Positions 14,515 through 22,458 of a stretch of DNA of 29,041 bases are shown piece after piece. The stretch is taken from NCBI GenBank assembly GCA_002310115.1, contig DBYI01000066.1, positions 1 to 29,041 of the forward strand. The letters run 5' to 3'. Below the pieces are notes generated by a model. The model was given only the letters and a program-made list of their open reading frames with translations, did not search any database and was not told the origin of the DNA. Position numbers and translations under genes: made by a program. The first letter of the stretch is position 1; each line of letters opens with the position of its first letter. This DNA is from Ruminococcus flavefaciens (lineage in GTDB: Bacteria; Bacillota; Clostridia; Oscillospirales; Ruminococcaceae).

Positions 14515-15981
14515 ATGAATTTTTTACCGGAATTTGACTCAGTCAGATGCTATGCCGAAAGCGGAAAGTACGACATTCTCCCTGTAAGCTGTGAGATACT
14601 GTCGGATATCTGCACTCCTATCGAAGCCATTATGAAACTGAAAAGCATTTCGACTCACTGTTATATGCTTGAGTCTGTGGCTGACAAGGAGAAATGGGGA
14701 CGTTATACGTTCCTGGGTTATGACCCGAAACTGCAGATAACTGCGGCAGGAAGTGAACTGACAATTGGCGACGTTAAGATGACATCAGATGATCCGTCAG
14801 TACAGATAAGACAGATACTCTCAAATTACAGAAGCCCTAAATTTGACTACCTTCCTACTTTCACAGGAGGACTTGCAGGTTACTTCTCATACGATTTTCT
14901 GGCATACAGCGAAAAAACTCTGCGTACAGATGTTAATGATACAGAGAATTTCAAAGATGTAGACCTGATGCTTTTCGATAAGGTAATAGCTTTTGATAAC
15001 TTCCGTCAGAAGATAATCCTTATTGCAAATATGAGGCTGGATGAGGGCGAAACGGGATATAACAAAGCTAAGATGGAGCTTCAGCAGATGGCAGATCTTC
15101 TCAGGAACGGATCTGCTAAGCGCGAACCAGCGGGATGCATGAAAAGTGAAGTTACAGCACTTTTCAGCAAGGATGAATACTGCGAAATGGTTGAAAAAGC
15201 CAAGCGTCATATCCGTGAAGGAGATATTTTCCAAATTGTCCTTTCTAACCGACTTTCTGCTGATTATGAGGGCAGTTTGTTGAATACCTACCGTGTACTG
15301 AGAACAATCAATCCTTCACCATATATGTTCTATTTTTCAGGAACGGATGTAGAGATAGCAGGTGCCTCCCCCGAAACTCTCGTAAAGCTTGAAGACGGTG
15401 TCCTTCATACATTCCCACTCGCAGGAACACGTCCGAGAGGAAAGACGGAAAAAGAGGATAAGGAACTTGAAGAAGGATTATTACGTGATGAAAAGGAGCT
15501 TGCAGAGCACAATATGCTGGTAGATCTAGGAAGAAACGATCTCGGAAAGATCAGCAAATTCGGCACAGTTGAAGTTGAAAAACTCCACAGTATCGAACGC
15601 TATTCTCATGTAATGCATATCGGATCTACTGTTCGCGGTGAGATAAAGGAAGAATATGATGGACTTGATGCAGTAAGCGCGGTTCTTCCTGCAGGTACTC
15701 TTTCAGGAGCTCCGAAGATACGTGCTTGTCAGCTTATAGCGGAGCTAGAGAACAACAAACGCGGAATCTACGGCGGCGCAATAGGCTATATCGACTTTAC
15801 AGGAAATCTTGATACCTGTATTGCTATCCGTATTGCTTACAAGAAAAATGGCAAGGTGTTCGTAAGAAGCGGCGCAGGAATAGTTGCGGACTCAGTTCCC
15901 GAAAAGGAATATCAGGAGTGCATAAACAAGGCTGCGGCAGTTGTGAATGCTCTTAAGCTTGCAGAGGAGGCAGAAATATGA
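14515..15981 (+). CDS. trpE: Anthranilate synthase component I (TrpE)
   Basis: A 488-residue chorismate-binding enzyme that, with the TrpG glutaminase, makes anthranilate from chorismate and glutamine, the first committed step to tryptophan. The N-terminal part has LESV (52-55), the position of the LLES tryptophan feedback site. The C-terminal catalytic half has the family segments FQIVLSNR, ASPETLVKL, PLAGTRPRG, LVDLGRNDLG and LPAGTLSGAPK. A GTG at 14506 is in frame but overlaps the GGAGG ribosome site (14502-14506), so the ATG at 14515 is used. The last 4 nt overlap trpG. PabB is the main alternative, excluded by the operon. Confidence 0.96.
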   Translation: MNFLPEFDSVRCYAESGKYDILPVSCEILSDICTPIEAIMKLKSISTHCYMLESVADKEKWGRYTFLGYDPKLQITAAGSELTIGDVKMTSDDPSVQIRQILSNYRSPKFDYLPTFTGGLAGYFSYDFLAYSEKTLRTDVNDTENFKDVDLMLFDKVIAFDNFRQKIILIANMRLDEGETGYNKAKMELQQMADLLRNGSAKREPAGCMKSEVTALFSKDEYCEMVEKAKRHIREGDIFQIVLSNRLSADYEGSLLNTYRVLRTINPSPYMFYFSGTDVEIAGASPETLVKLEDGVLHTFPLAGTRPRGKTEKEDKELEEGLLRDEKELAEHNMLVDLGRNDLGKISKFGTVEVEKLHSIERYSHVMHIGSTVRGEIKEEYDGLDAVSAVLPAGTLSGAPKIRACQLIAELENNKRGIYGGAIGYIDFTGNLDTCIAIRIAYKKNGKVFVRSGAGIVADSVPEKEYQECINKAAAVVNALKLAEEAEI

Positions 15982-16544
15982 TTCTTCTCATTGATAATTA
16001 CGATAGCTTTTCATATAATCTTTATCAGATGATAGGCGCAATAGAGCCAGATATAAAGGTAATACGCAACGACGAGATGACTGTGGAGCAGATAGAAAAG
16101 CTTTCACCAGACAGAATAATTCTTTCTCCAGGCCCCGGACGTCCTGAAGATGCTGGAATTATAATTGAAGCTGCGAAAACAGTATGCCGAAAGATACCTA
16201 CTCTTGGAGTATGCCTCGGACATCAGGCTATATGTGCAGCCTACGGAGCTACGGTTACATACGCAAAACAGCTTATGCATGGAAAGCAGTCTGTTATAAG
16301 CTTCATGAACGACAGTCCGCTCTTTAGAGGAATAGATGAGGGTGCCCCGGTAGCAAGATATCATTCACTTGCTGCTGATGCAGATACGATCCCGGACTGT
16401 TTCAATGTGACAGCGGTTGCAGATGACGGAGAGATAATGGCAGTACAGCATAAAGAATATCCGATTTTCGGAGTACAGTTCCATCCCGAGTCAATTATGA
16501 CTCCAGACGGACACATTATGCTGAGAAATTTCATAGAAATGTAA
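15978..16544 (+). CDS. trpG: Anthranilate synthase component II, glutamine amidotransferase (TrpG)
   Basis: A 188-residue class I glutamine amidotransferase giving ammonia to TrpE. The nucleophile Cys79 lies in GVCLGHQ, and the His-Glu pair in VQFHPESIMT near 170. The oxyanion region SPGPGRPEDAG is at 50-60. It overlaps trpE by 4 nt (ATGA), consistent with equimolar synthesis. It could also serve a PabB partner as an amphibolic subunit, which is common in Firmicutes but not shown here. Confidence 0.95.
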   Translation: MILLIDNYDSFSYNLYQMIGAIEPDIKVIRNDEMTVEQIEKLSPDRIILSPGPGRPEDAGIIIEAAKTVCRKIPTLGVCLGHQAICAAYGATVTYAKQLMHGKQSVISFMNDSPLFRGIDEGAPVARYHSLAADADTIPDCFNVTAVADDGEIMAVQHKEYPIFGVQFHPESIMTPDGHIMLRNFIEM

Positions 16545-16565
16545 TTTAAGATAGGAGTTGTTATT

Positions 16566-17585
16566 ATGATAAAAGAAGCAATCGAAAAGATAGTAAATAA
16601 AGAGGATCTCACCTACGATGAGGCATATAAGGTGATATCTGAAATAATGTCAGGACAGACTACTCCCACTCAGAATGCCGCTTTTCTCTCAGCTCTTTCC
16701 ACAAAGAGTACAAAGGCTGAGACTATAGACGAAATAACGGGTTGTGCGGCTGCAATGCGTGATGCAGCTATAAAATTCGAGAACGACATGGATCTGCTCG
16801 AAATAGTCGGAACAGGTGGTGACAATGCTCATAGCTTCAATATTTCCACAACTTCAGCATTTGTTATCGCAGCATCGGGGATTAAGGTTTCAAAACATGG
16901 TAACAGAGCTGCTTCTTCACTTTCTGGAACTGCTGACTGCCTCGAGGCTCTCGGAGCAAATATTGATCTTGATCCGGATAAGTGCCGACAGCTTCTTGAA
17001 AAAGTTGGATTCTGCTTCTTCTTTGCACAGAAATATCACACTTCCATGAAGTATGTAGGTCCTATTCGTAAGGAGCTTGGTTTCCGTACAGTGTTCAACA
17101 TCCTCGGACCTCTTACTAATCCTGCCCGTCCGAAGCATCATCTCTTAGGAGTTTACGACAGTGTTCTACTTGAGCCAGTTGCAGAAGTTCTTATGAAGCT
17201 TGGATCAAAGAATGGTATGGTAGTTTTCGGTAAGGATAAGCTGGATGAGATATCCCTGAGTGCCCCCACTGCTGTATGCGAGTACAAAGACGGCTGGATG
17301 AAGAACTATGAGATAACTCCTGAGCAGTTCGGATTTGAGCGTTGCACAAAGGAAGATCTTAAGGGCGGCTCCCCAGACGAGAATGCGGCTATAACACGTG
17401 GAATCCTTGCAGGAGAGATAAAGGGACACAAGAGAAACGCGGTTCTTCTAAACGCTGGAGCGGCAATATATATCGGTGGAAAGGCAGAGAGCATGGCTGA
17501 TGGCGTCAAAAAGGCAGCTGAGCTTATAGACAACGGTTCTGTCCTTGCATTAATGGATAAATTCATTGCAGAATCAAAGAATTGA
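16566..17585 (+). CDS. trpD: Anthranilate phosphoribosyltransferase (TrpD)
   Basis: A 339-residue type III phosphoribosyltransferase that joins anthranilate to PRPP. The PRPP-binding GTGGDNAHSFNIST is at about 83-96. KHGNRAASSLSGTADCLEALG and RPKHHLLGVY follow as expected for the family. ATAGGAG lies 8 nt before the ATG. It is separate from trpG, not fused as in enterobacteria. Its stop is 8 nt before the trpC ATG. Confidence 0.96.
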   Translation: MIKEAIEKIVNKEDLTYDEAYKVISEIMSGQTTPTQNAAFLSALSTKSTKAETIDEITGCAAAMRDAAIKFENDMDLLEIVGTGGDNAHSFNISTTSAFVIAASGIKVSKHGNRAASSLSGTADCLEALGANIDLDPDKCRQLLEKVGFCFFFAQKYHTSMKYVGPIRKELGFRTVFNILGPLTNPARPKHHLLGVYDSVLLEPVAEVLMKLGSKNGMVVFGKDKLDEISLSAPTAVCEYKDGWMKNYEITPEQFGFERCTKEDLKGGSPDENAAITRGILAGEIKGHKRNAVLLNAGAAIYIGGKAESMADGVKKAAELIDNGSVLALMDKFIAESKN

Positions 17586-17593
17586 GGTGCGGC

Positions 17594-18370
17594 ATGACTA
17601 TTCTCGACCAGCTTGCGGACTATGCTCGTGAGCGAGTGGCGGCGGCTAAGAAAAAAGTTACTGCAAACGATGTAAAAAGACGAGCTCTGGAACTCTCAAA
17701 GGGTGGCTTTGAGTTCGAAAAGGCTCTGAAAAAGGATGATATCGCCTTTATCTGCGAGTGTAAGAAGGCTTCTCCGTCAAAAGGAATAATTGCTGAACAT
17801 TTTCCGTATCTTGAAATTGCAAAGGACTACGAAGCAGCAGGCGCTGACTGCATTTCAGTTCTGACAGAGCCAAAATGGTTCCTAGGCAGTGACGAATATC
17901 TCCGGGACATAGCTGCAAATGTAAGTATTCCCTGCATACGCAAGGACTTTACAATTGATGAGTATATGATATACGAAGCAAAGCTTCTTGGTGCAAAGGC
18001 TGTTCTGCTTATCTGCTCAATACTTTCGCAACAGCAGATAAGCGAATACATAGGCATATGCGATGAACTTGGATTATCAGCACTTGTTGAAGCTCACGAT
18101 GAAGACGAGCTTCGTATGGCTGTTGCAGCAGGAGCACGAATTATAGGCGTGAACAACCGCAATCTCAAGGATTTTTCAGTAGATACTGGCAACAGCCGAA
18201 GACTTCGCGAGCTTGCGCCTGAATCTGTAAGCTTTGTTTCCGAAAGCGGCGTTCGTACTGCCGAGGATATCAGGCTTCTACGTGAGGCGGGGGTAAATGC
18301 GGTGCTTATCGGCGAGACTCTTATGAGAGCTGCAGATAAAAAGGCAAAGCTTGCAGAGCTGAAAGGATAA
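17594..18370 (+). CDS. trpC: Indole-3-glycerol phosphate synthase (TrpC)
   Basis: A 258-residue TIM-barrel enzyme that closes the indole ring. Motifs include CECKKASPSKG with its catalytic Lys, the SVLTEPKWFLGS loop, CIRKDFTIDEYMIYEA, GVNNRNLKDF, SESGV and the phosphate-binding AVLIGETLM. A TTG at 17582 is in frame but lies within trpD. GAGG at 17585-17588, about 6 nt before the ATG at 17594, supports this start. The gene stands alone, not fused to trpF, which starts 1 nt after its stop. Confidence 0.96.
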   Translation: MTILDQLADYARERVAAAKKKVTANDVKRRALELSKGGFEFEKALKKDDIAFICECKKASPSKGIIAEHFPYLEIAKDYEAAGADCISVLTEPKWFLGSDEYLRDIAANVSIPCIRKDFTIDEYMIYEAKLLGAKAVLLICSILSQQQISEYIGICDELGLSALVEAHDEDELRMAVAAGARIIGVNNRNLKDFSVDTGNSRRLRELAPESVSFVSESGVRTAEDIRLLREAGVNAVLIGETLMRAADKKAKLAELKG

Positions 18371-18371
18371 T

Positions 18372-18968
18372 ATGACTAAAATAAAAATGTGCGGACTTCG
18401 TCGTACGGAGGACATAGAGTACGCCAACAAGTTGCTCCCAGATTATATTGGCTATGTTTTCGCTGAAAAGAGCAAGAGGTACATCTCGCCAGAAAAAGCG
18501 TTGGAGCTTACGAAGCTCCTCGACGAAAGTATAATCCCTGTTGGAGTCTTCGTTAATGAGTCTACAGAGAATATCGCTTCTATTGTAAAGAGCGGTGCGA
18601 TAAAGGTAGCTCAGCTTCATGGAAATGAGAGCGAAGAGGACATAATGGTACTGAAAAGCATGGGGATTCCTGTGATAAGAGCTTTTAAGATAAGCAACAG
18701 GGCTGACTGCGAAAAGGCTGAGAGGACCTGTGCGGACTATGTTCTGCTCGATTCTGGACGGGGATCGGGGGAGACCTTTGATTGGACGCTTATTAGTGGC
18801 ATTAAGCGGGAAATTTTTCTTGCAGGAGGAATAACTCCCGAAAATGTCGGTGAAGCCATAGAAAGATTTGTCCCATATGCCGTAGATGCAAGCTCGTGTC
18901 TTGAAAAAGACGGATTTAAGGATTACAATAAAATGTACGATTTTGCAAGGGCTGTTAGAAAGGGTTGA
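18372..18968 (+). CDS. trpF: Phosphoribosylanthranilate isomerase (TrpF)
   Basis: A 198-residue TIM-barrel isomerase performing the Amadori rearrangement before TrpC. The N-terminal KMCGLRRTEDI holds the general-base Cys7-equivalent, the central VQLHG-like motif appears as VAQLHGNES, and the C-terminal FLAGGITPENV and VDASSCLE segments bind phosphate. Family TrpF usually ends VDVSSGVE. Here Gly is Cys and Val is Leu, a mild deviation. AAAGGATA within the trpC end provides the ribosome site. The methyltransferase gene starts 9 nt downstream. Confidence 0.94.
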   Translation: MTKIKMCGLRRTEDIEYANKLLPDYIGYVFAEKSKRYISPEKALELTKLLDESIIPVGVFVNESTENIASIVKSGAIKVAQLHGNESEEDIMVLKSMGIPVIRAFKISNRADCEKAERTCADYVLLDSGRGSGETFDWTLISGIKREIFLAGGITPENVGEAIERFVPYAVDASSCLEKDGFKDYNKMYDFARAVRKG

Positions 18969-18977
18969 AGTGAAGAT

Positions 18978-19754
18978 ATGGACTATCTTGAAAGCTACTA
19001 TAACAGCATCAGTGAAGACGAAAGATTGCTTTCTCAGCATGGTAAGGTAGAATTTCTTACTACAATGAAGTATATACATGATTGCCTCGGCAGCTGCAAA
19101 CGGGCGAGTATTCTTGAGGTTGGCGCAGGCACTGGACGCTATAGTATTTCTCTTGCAAAAGAGGGACATATAGTCACAGCACTGGAACTGATAGAACATA
19201 ATCTTGACGTTCTGAAAAGCAAGCTTACGGGAAGTGAAAACATCGAAGCATTACAGGGCGACGCTCTTGATTTGTCGCAGTTCAGTGATGAAAGTTTCGA
19301 TATGACACTGGTTCTTGGTCCTATGTATCATCTTTACTCAAAGGAGGAAAAGATACAGGCGCTCTCAGAAGCGGTAAGAGTTACAAAGCGTGGTGGCTTC
19401 CTGCTGGTAGCTTACTGTATGAATGAGGCAGTTATAATACGATATGTTTTTGGCAAGGACAATCTGTGGAATACAATTGATATGATAAACGATGACTGGC
19501 ATTGTAAAAGTACTCCTAAAGAGGTCTTTGAATTGATACGTACGGAGGAAATAGCAGAGCTTGACAGTTTTGTTGGCGCTGAACGGATAAAACTGATTGC
19601 TTCTGACGGTGTCACGAATTATATGAGAGATAAAGTAGATGAAATGGACGAATTAACATTTGGAAAATTCATGGATTTCCATTTTGCAACCTGTGAAAGG
19701 CAGGACATAATCGGAGTTTCAGACCATACCATAGATATACTCCGGAAAAATTGA
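18978..19754 (+). CDS. Class I SAM-dependent methyltransferase inside the trp operon
   Basis: A 258-residue protein with a Rossmann methyltransferase fold. SAM motif I is ILEVGAGTGRYS (about 45-56), the acidic motif II is in VTALEL, motif III-like LQGDALDL, and motif IV-like MTLVLGPMYHLYS. The post-core RVTKRGGFLLVAY is typical. The C-terminal 100 residues are a less conserved, probably substrate-specific, part. It lies 9 nt after trpF and 26 nt before trpB with no promoter or terminator between, so it is cotranscribed under T-box control. No step of tryptophan synthesis needs methylation, so its target is unknown. It has two Trp residues (NLWN, DDWHC). Confidence 0.88.
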   Translation: MDYLESYYNSISEDERLLSQHGKVEFLTTMKYIHDCLGSCKRASILEVGAGTGRYSISLAKEGHIVTALELIEHNLDVLKSKLTGSENIEALQGDALDLSQFSDESFDMTLVLGPMYHLYSKEEKIQALSEAVRVTKRGGFLLVAYCMNEAVIIRYVFGKDNLWNTIDMINDDWHCKSTPKEVFELIRTEEIAELDSFVGAERIKLIASDGVTNYMRDKVDEMDELTFGKFMDFHFATCERQDIIGVSDHTIDILRKN

Positions 19755-19780
19755 AAGTTAAGACAGAAAGGAAAGATAAT

Positions 19781-20971
19781 ATGTCAGAATCAAAAGGCAG
19801 ATTCGGCGTTCACGGCGGTCAATATATCCCCGAAACGCTCATGAATGCGGTCATAGAGCTCGAAAAGGCTTATGATCACTATAAGAATGATCCCGATTTC
19901 AACCGTGAGCTTACAGAGCTCCTTAATAATTACGCAGGCAGACCATCCCTGTTATATCGTGCAGACAAGCTCACCCGTGAGCTCGGTGGTGCCAAGATAT
20001 ACCTCAAGCGTGAGGATCTTAATCATACGGGTTCACACAAGATAAACAATGTACTTGGACAGGCTCTTCTTGCAAAGAAAATGGGCAAGACACGTCTTAT
20101 CGCTGAAACAGGTGCTGGACAGCATGGTGTTGCAACTGCAACGGCTGCGGCTCTTCTCGATATGGAGTGTGTCGTTTTCATGGGCGAGGAGGATACAAAG
20201 CGTCAGGCGCTCAATGTTTATCGTATGAGACTCCTCGGAGCTGATGTTATTCCTGTAAAGAGCGGTACTGCTACTCTTAAAGATGCTGTTTCTGAGGCTA
20301 TGCGTGAGTGGACTTCACGTATTGCAGATACCCATTACTGTCTTGGCTCTGTTATGGGACCTCATCCTTTCCCAACAATAGTACGTGATTTTCAGGCTGT
20401 TATCTCTCGTGAATCGAGAGCTCAGATACTTGAAGCCGAGGGCAGACTTCCTGATGCAGTAATTGCATGTGTGGGTGGAGGCTCAAACGCTATAGGAAGC
20501 TTCTATCACTTTATTCCCGATGAAGGAGTTAGACTTATAGGCTGTGAGGCAGCAGGCAGAGGTATTGACACCTTTGAAACGGCTGCAACTGTAAATACAG
20601 GCAGAATAGGAATTTTCCATGGTATGAAGTCATATTTCTGTCAGGATGAGTACGGTCAGATAGCTCCTGTTTACTCTATTTCTGCTGGTCTTGACTACCC
20701 AGGCGTAGGTCCGGAGCATGCACATCTTCACGATATCGGCAGGGCTGAATATGTACCGATAACCGATGACGAGGCTGTAAATGCTTTTGAGTATCTTTCA
20801 CGCACTGAAGGCATAATTCCTGCTATCGAGTCCGCTCATGCAATTGCTTATGCTATGAAGCTGGCTCCTACTATGGACAAGGATAAGATCATAATAGTAA
20901 CAGTTTCCGGACGCGGCGACAAGGACTGTGCTGCAATCGCACGCTACAGAGGGGAGGATATCCATGAGTAA
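19781..20971 (+). CDS. trpB: Tryptophan synthase beta chain (TrpB)
   Basis: A 396-residue PLP enzyme that condenses indole with serine. Schiff-base Lys87 is in HTGSHKINN, the catalytic Glu lies in AETGAGQHG, and the PLP phosphate loop is GGGSNAIG. The late TVSGRGDKD is typical of TrpB1. The frame opens at 19751, but AAAGGAAAG at about 19767-19775 sets the ATG at 19781. TrpB1 type and adjacency to trpA predict the normal alpha2-beta2 complex. Its stop overlaps trpA by 8 nt. Confidence 0.97.
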   Translation: MSESKGRFGVHGGQYIPETLMNAVIELEKAYDHYKNDPDFNRELTELLNNYAGRPSLLYRADKLTRELGGAKIYLKREDLNHTGSHKINNVLGQALLAKKMGKTRLIAETGAGQHGVATATAAALLDMECVVFMGEEDTKRQALNVYRMRLLGADVIPVKSGTATLKDAVSEAMREWTSRIADTHYCLGSVMGPHPFPTIVRDFQAVISRESRAQILEAEGRLPDAVIACVGGGSNAIGSFYHFIPDEGVRLIGCEAAGRGIDTFETAATVNTGRIGIFHGMKSYFCQDEYGQIAPVYSISAGLDYPGVGPEHAHLHDIGRAEYVPITDDEAVNAFEYLSRTEGIIPAIESAHAIAYAMKLAPTMDKDKIIIVTVSGRGDKDCAAIARYRGEDIHE

Positions 20972-21740
20972 TATAAGATCGGCTTTCGCAAATGGCAAGG
21001 CTTTTATCCCGTTCATAACCTGTGGTGATCCTAATCTTGAGACTACTGCAAAAATAGTCAGAGCTGCTGCAGAAAATGGCGCAGACCTTATTGAGCTGGG
21101 AATACCATTTTCCGACCCTACTGCGGAGGGACCTGTTATTCAGGGGGCAAATATCCGTGCCCTCGCTGCAGGAGTTACTACGGATAAGGTTTTTGAGCTG
21201 GTAAAGGAGCTTCGCAAGGATGTTAAGATACCATTTGTATTCATGACGTATGCAAATGTGGTCTATTCATACGATGCAGAGCGTTTTATGGCAAGGTGCT
21301 GTGAAGCAGGTGTCGATGGTATCATTCTTCCGGATCTTCCTTATGAGGAAAAGAATGAGTTTGCGGACGTTGCAAAGCAGTATGGGGTAGACCTTATATC
21401 TATGATAGCTCCGACCTCCGAGGACAGAATTGCCATGATAGCAAAGGAAGCAAGCGGCTTCATCTATGTTGTGTCAAGTCTCGGAGTTACAGGTGAAAGA
21501 AGCGAGATAACAACAAACATCAGTGAACTTGTGGAACTGGTTCGCAAGAATACAGACGTTCCGTGTGCAGTTGGCTTCGGTATTTCAAAGCCTGAACAGG
21601 CTAAAGCTATGGCACAACTTTCGGACGGTGCTATTGTAGGATCAGCTATTATCAAAATCCTTGAAAAGTACGGAAGTGAAGCGGCTCCACACGTTGGAGA
21701 GTTCGTAAAGGAAATGAAGAGAGCTGTTGTAAGTGATTAG
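20964..21740 (+). CDS. trpA: Tryptophan synthase alpha chain (TrpA)
   Basis: A 258-residue TIM-barrel lyase that splits indole-glycerol phosphate and channels indole to TrpB. Catalytic Glu44 is in LIELGIPFSDP. The second catalytic acid, Asp60 in E. coli (ADGP), is Glu55 here (TAEGP). The flexible loop VSSLGVTGER and the phosphate site VGFGISKPEQ are present. GGGGAGGAT at 20951-20959 sets the ATG at 20964, inside the trpB end, giving translational coupling. It is the last gene of the operon and is followed by an 18-bp terminator. Confidence 0.96.
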   Translation: MSNIRSAFANGKAFIPFITCGDPNLETTAKIVRAAAENGADLIELGIPFSDPTAEGPVIQGANIRALAAGVTTDKVFELVKELRKDVKIPFVFMTYANVVYSYDAERFMARCCEAGVDGIILPDLPYEEKNEFADVAKQYGVDLISMIAPTSEDRIAMIAKEASGFIYVVSSLGVTGERSEITTNISELVELVRKNTDVPCAVGFGISKPEQAKAMAQLSDGAIVGSAIIKILEKYGSEAAPHVGEFVKEMKRAVVSD

Positions 21741-21788
21741 TCAGGCAGATATTCATGCATAGTCACTGCAAGTTAATATGTAGTATAT

Positions 21789-21842
21789 AAAAAATCTCCT
21801 GAAAGCGGAAGTCTGATAACAAATGCTTTCAGGAGATTTTTT
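21789..21842 (+). terminator. Terminator of the trp operon
   Basis: An 18-bp perfect inverted repeat (21789-21806 with 21825-21842), containing ATCTCCTGAAAGC and GCTTTCAGGAGAT and ending in six T. The loop is 18 nt. This is a very strong intrinsic terminator; its A/T flanks make it potentially bidirectional. Confidence 0.93.
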
Positions 21843-21849
21843 GTCTGAA

Positions 21850-21888
21850 ATAAGAAAGTCCCCTCGGTCATAAGGGGGACTTTCTTAT
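21850..21888. terminator. Second strong hairpin after the trp operon
   Basis: ATAAGAAAGTCCCC (21850-21863) pairs with GGGGACTTTCTTAT (21875-21888), a 14-bp stem with an 11-nt loop. It begins only 8 nt after the trp terminator. There is no clean T-run after it on either strand, although the stem's own 3' arm is T-rich. It could be a back-up terminator, or the end of a transcript coming from the minus strand. Confidence 0.6.
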
Positions 21889-21925
21889 CTATTATTCAGA
21901 GAGGTGGTACAATCATACTCAAAAA

Positions 21926-22054
21926 GCGGAACTCTTTCCGCGGGCAGTTTGGTCAGGGGAACGAGATCATTGATCCCGTTCTTACCAGTTCTGCCAAGGT
22001 CGGAAGCCGAATTGCCCGACTTACTGCTATGCTGCGCTGAGGAGCGCATGCAGC
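21926..22054. other. GC-rich, highly foldable block: candidate structured RNA or dispersed element
   Basis: Within the 718-bp gap between trpA and the response regulator, this block is visibly GC-richer than its AT-rich flanks and carries nested pairings. These are GCGGAA (21926-21931) with TTCCGC (21936-21941); GGGCAGTT (21942-21949) with AATTGCCC (22010-22017) including one G-U; inside that, TGGT (21950-21953) with ACCA (21984-21987), GGAACG (21958-21963) with CGTTCT (21977-21982) and GATC-att-GATC; and GCGCT-gagg-AGCGC (22034-22047). Two reading frames stay open across it, the longest from a GTG at 21904 to 22134 (76 codons), but there is no convincing ribosome site and no domain I recognise. 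Orientation is undetermined. The rest of the gap (22055-22300) is AT-rich with no gene I can support. Confidence 0.45.
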
Positions 22055-22309
22055 TTTATGTCACTTATGCATCACATCAGGGAAGGAAGCCTTTATTCAT
22101 GTTTATGTCCTGTAACATTTTTTTACGGCAGTAATGCATAATGATTTGGTGTTTCCGTTTTGTAACCAAATAATACAGTTTGAAATAACTTTGTAAACTC
22201 ATTTGAACACTGTATATATATGTCCACTGTATTATCTGTAATTATTATACAATAAAAAATCTACTAAAACAAGACAAAAATTGTTCTGTTCTAATCGTTT
22301 ATTGCTGTT

Positions 22310-22336
22310 TGTAACCTCGCTGTAACAGAATGTGAC
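22310..22336 (+). promoter_or_regulatory. Tandem direct repeats, probable response-regulator operator
   Basis: TGTAAC (22310-22315), TGTAAC (22321-22326) and TGTGAC (22331-22336) repeat at 11- and 10-bp spacing, one helical turn apart. They end 9 bp upstream of the -35 box of the two-component operon. Such head-to-tail half-sites are how OmpR/PhoB-family regulators bind, so autoregulation is likely but inferred. Confidence 0.55.
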
Positions 22337-22345
22337 AAAAAAAGT

Positions 22346-22374
22346 TTGACTTTTATATGCAACATATATATAAT
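22346..22374 (+). promoter_or_regulatory. Promoter of the two-component system
   Basis: TTGACT (22346-22351), 17-bp spacer, TATAAT (22369-22374). The start near 22381 leaves a leader of about 78 nt before the ATG at 22459. Confidence 0.82.
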
Positions 22375-22458
22375 GATATAAAAAAAGCACATGTAGGATA
22401 TAAAAAGGACACATCCTCATTATATAATGCTTACATAGAAATAAGGAGCGCGTAACTT

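Noticed and set aside
18321..19199. Long minus-strand open frame across trpF and the methyltransferase gene
   Set aside because: It is opposite two well-supported genes and its translation has no recognisable features.
21901..21912. GAGGTGGTACAA resembles the start of a T-box sequence
   Set aside because: The conserved CCGCG part is missing, there is no stem I upstream and no biosynthetic or synthetase gene downstream, so it is taken as chance similarity.
21904..22134. Open frame of 76 codons from a GTG in the gap after the trp operon
   Set aside because: No good ribosome site, no domain I recognise, a second frame is open across the same stretch, and the block is rich in inverted repeats. 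Treated as non-coding or structured unless homologues prove otherwise.
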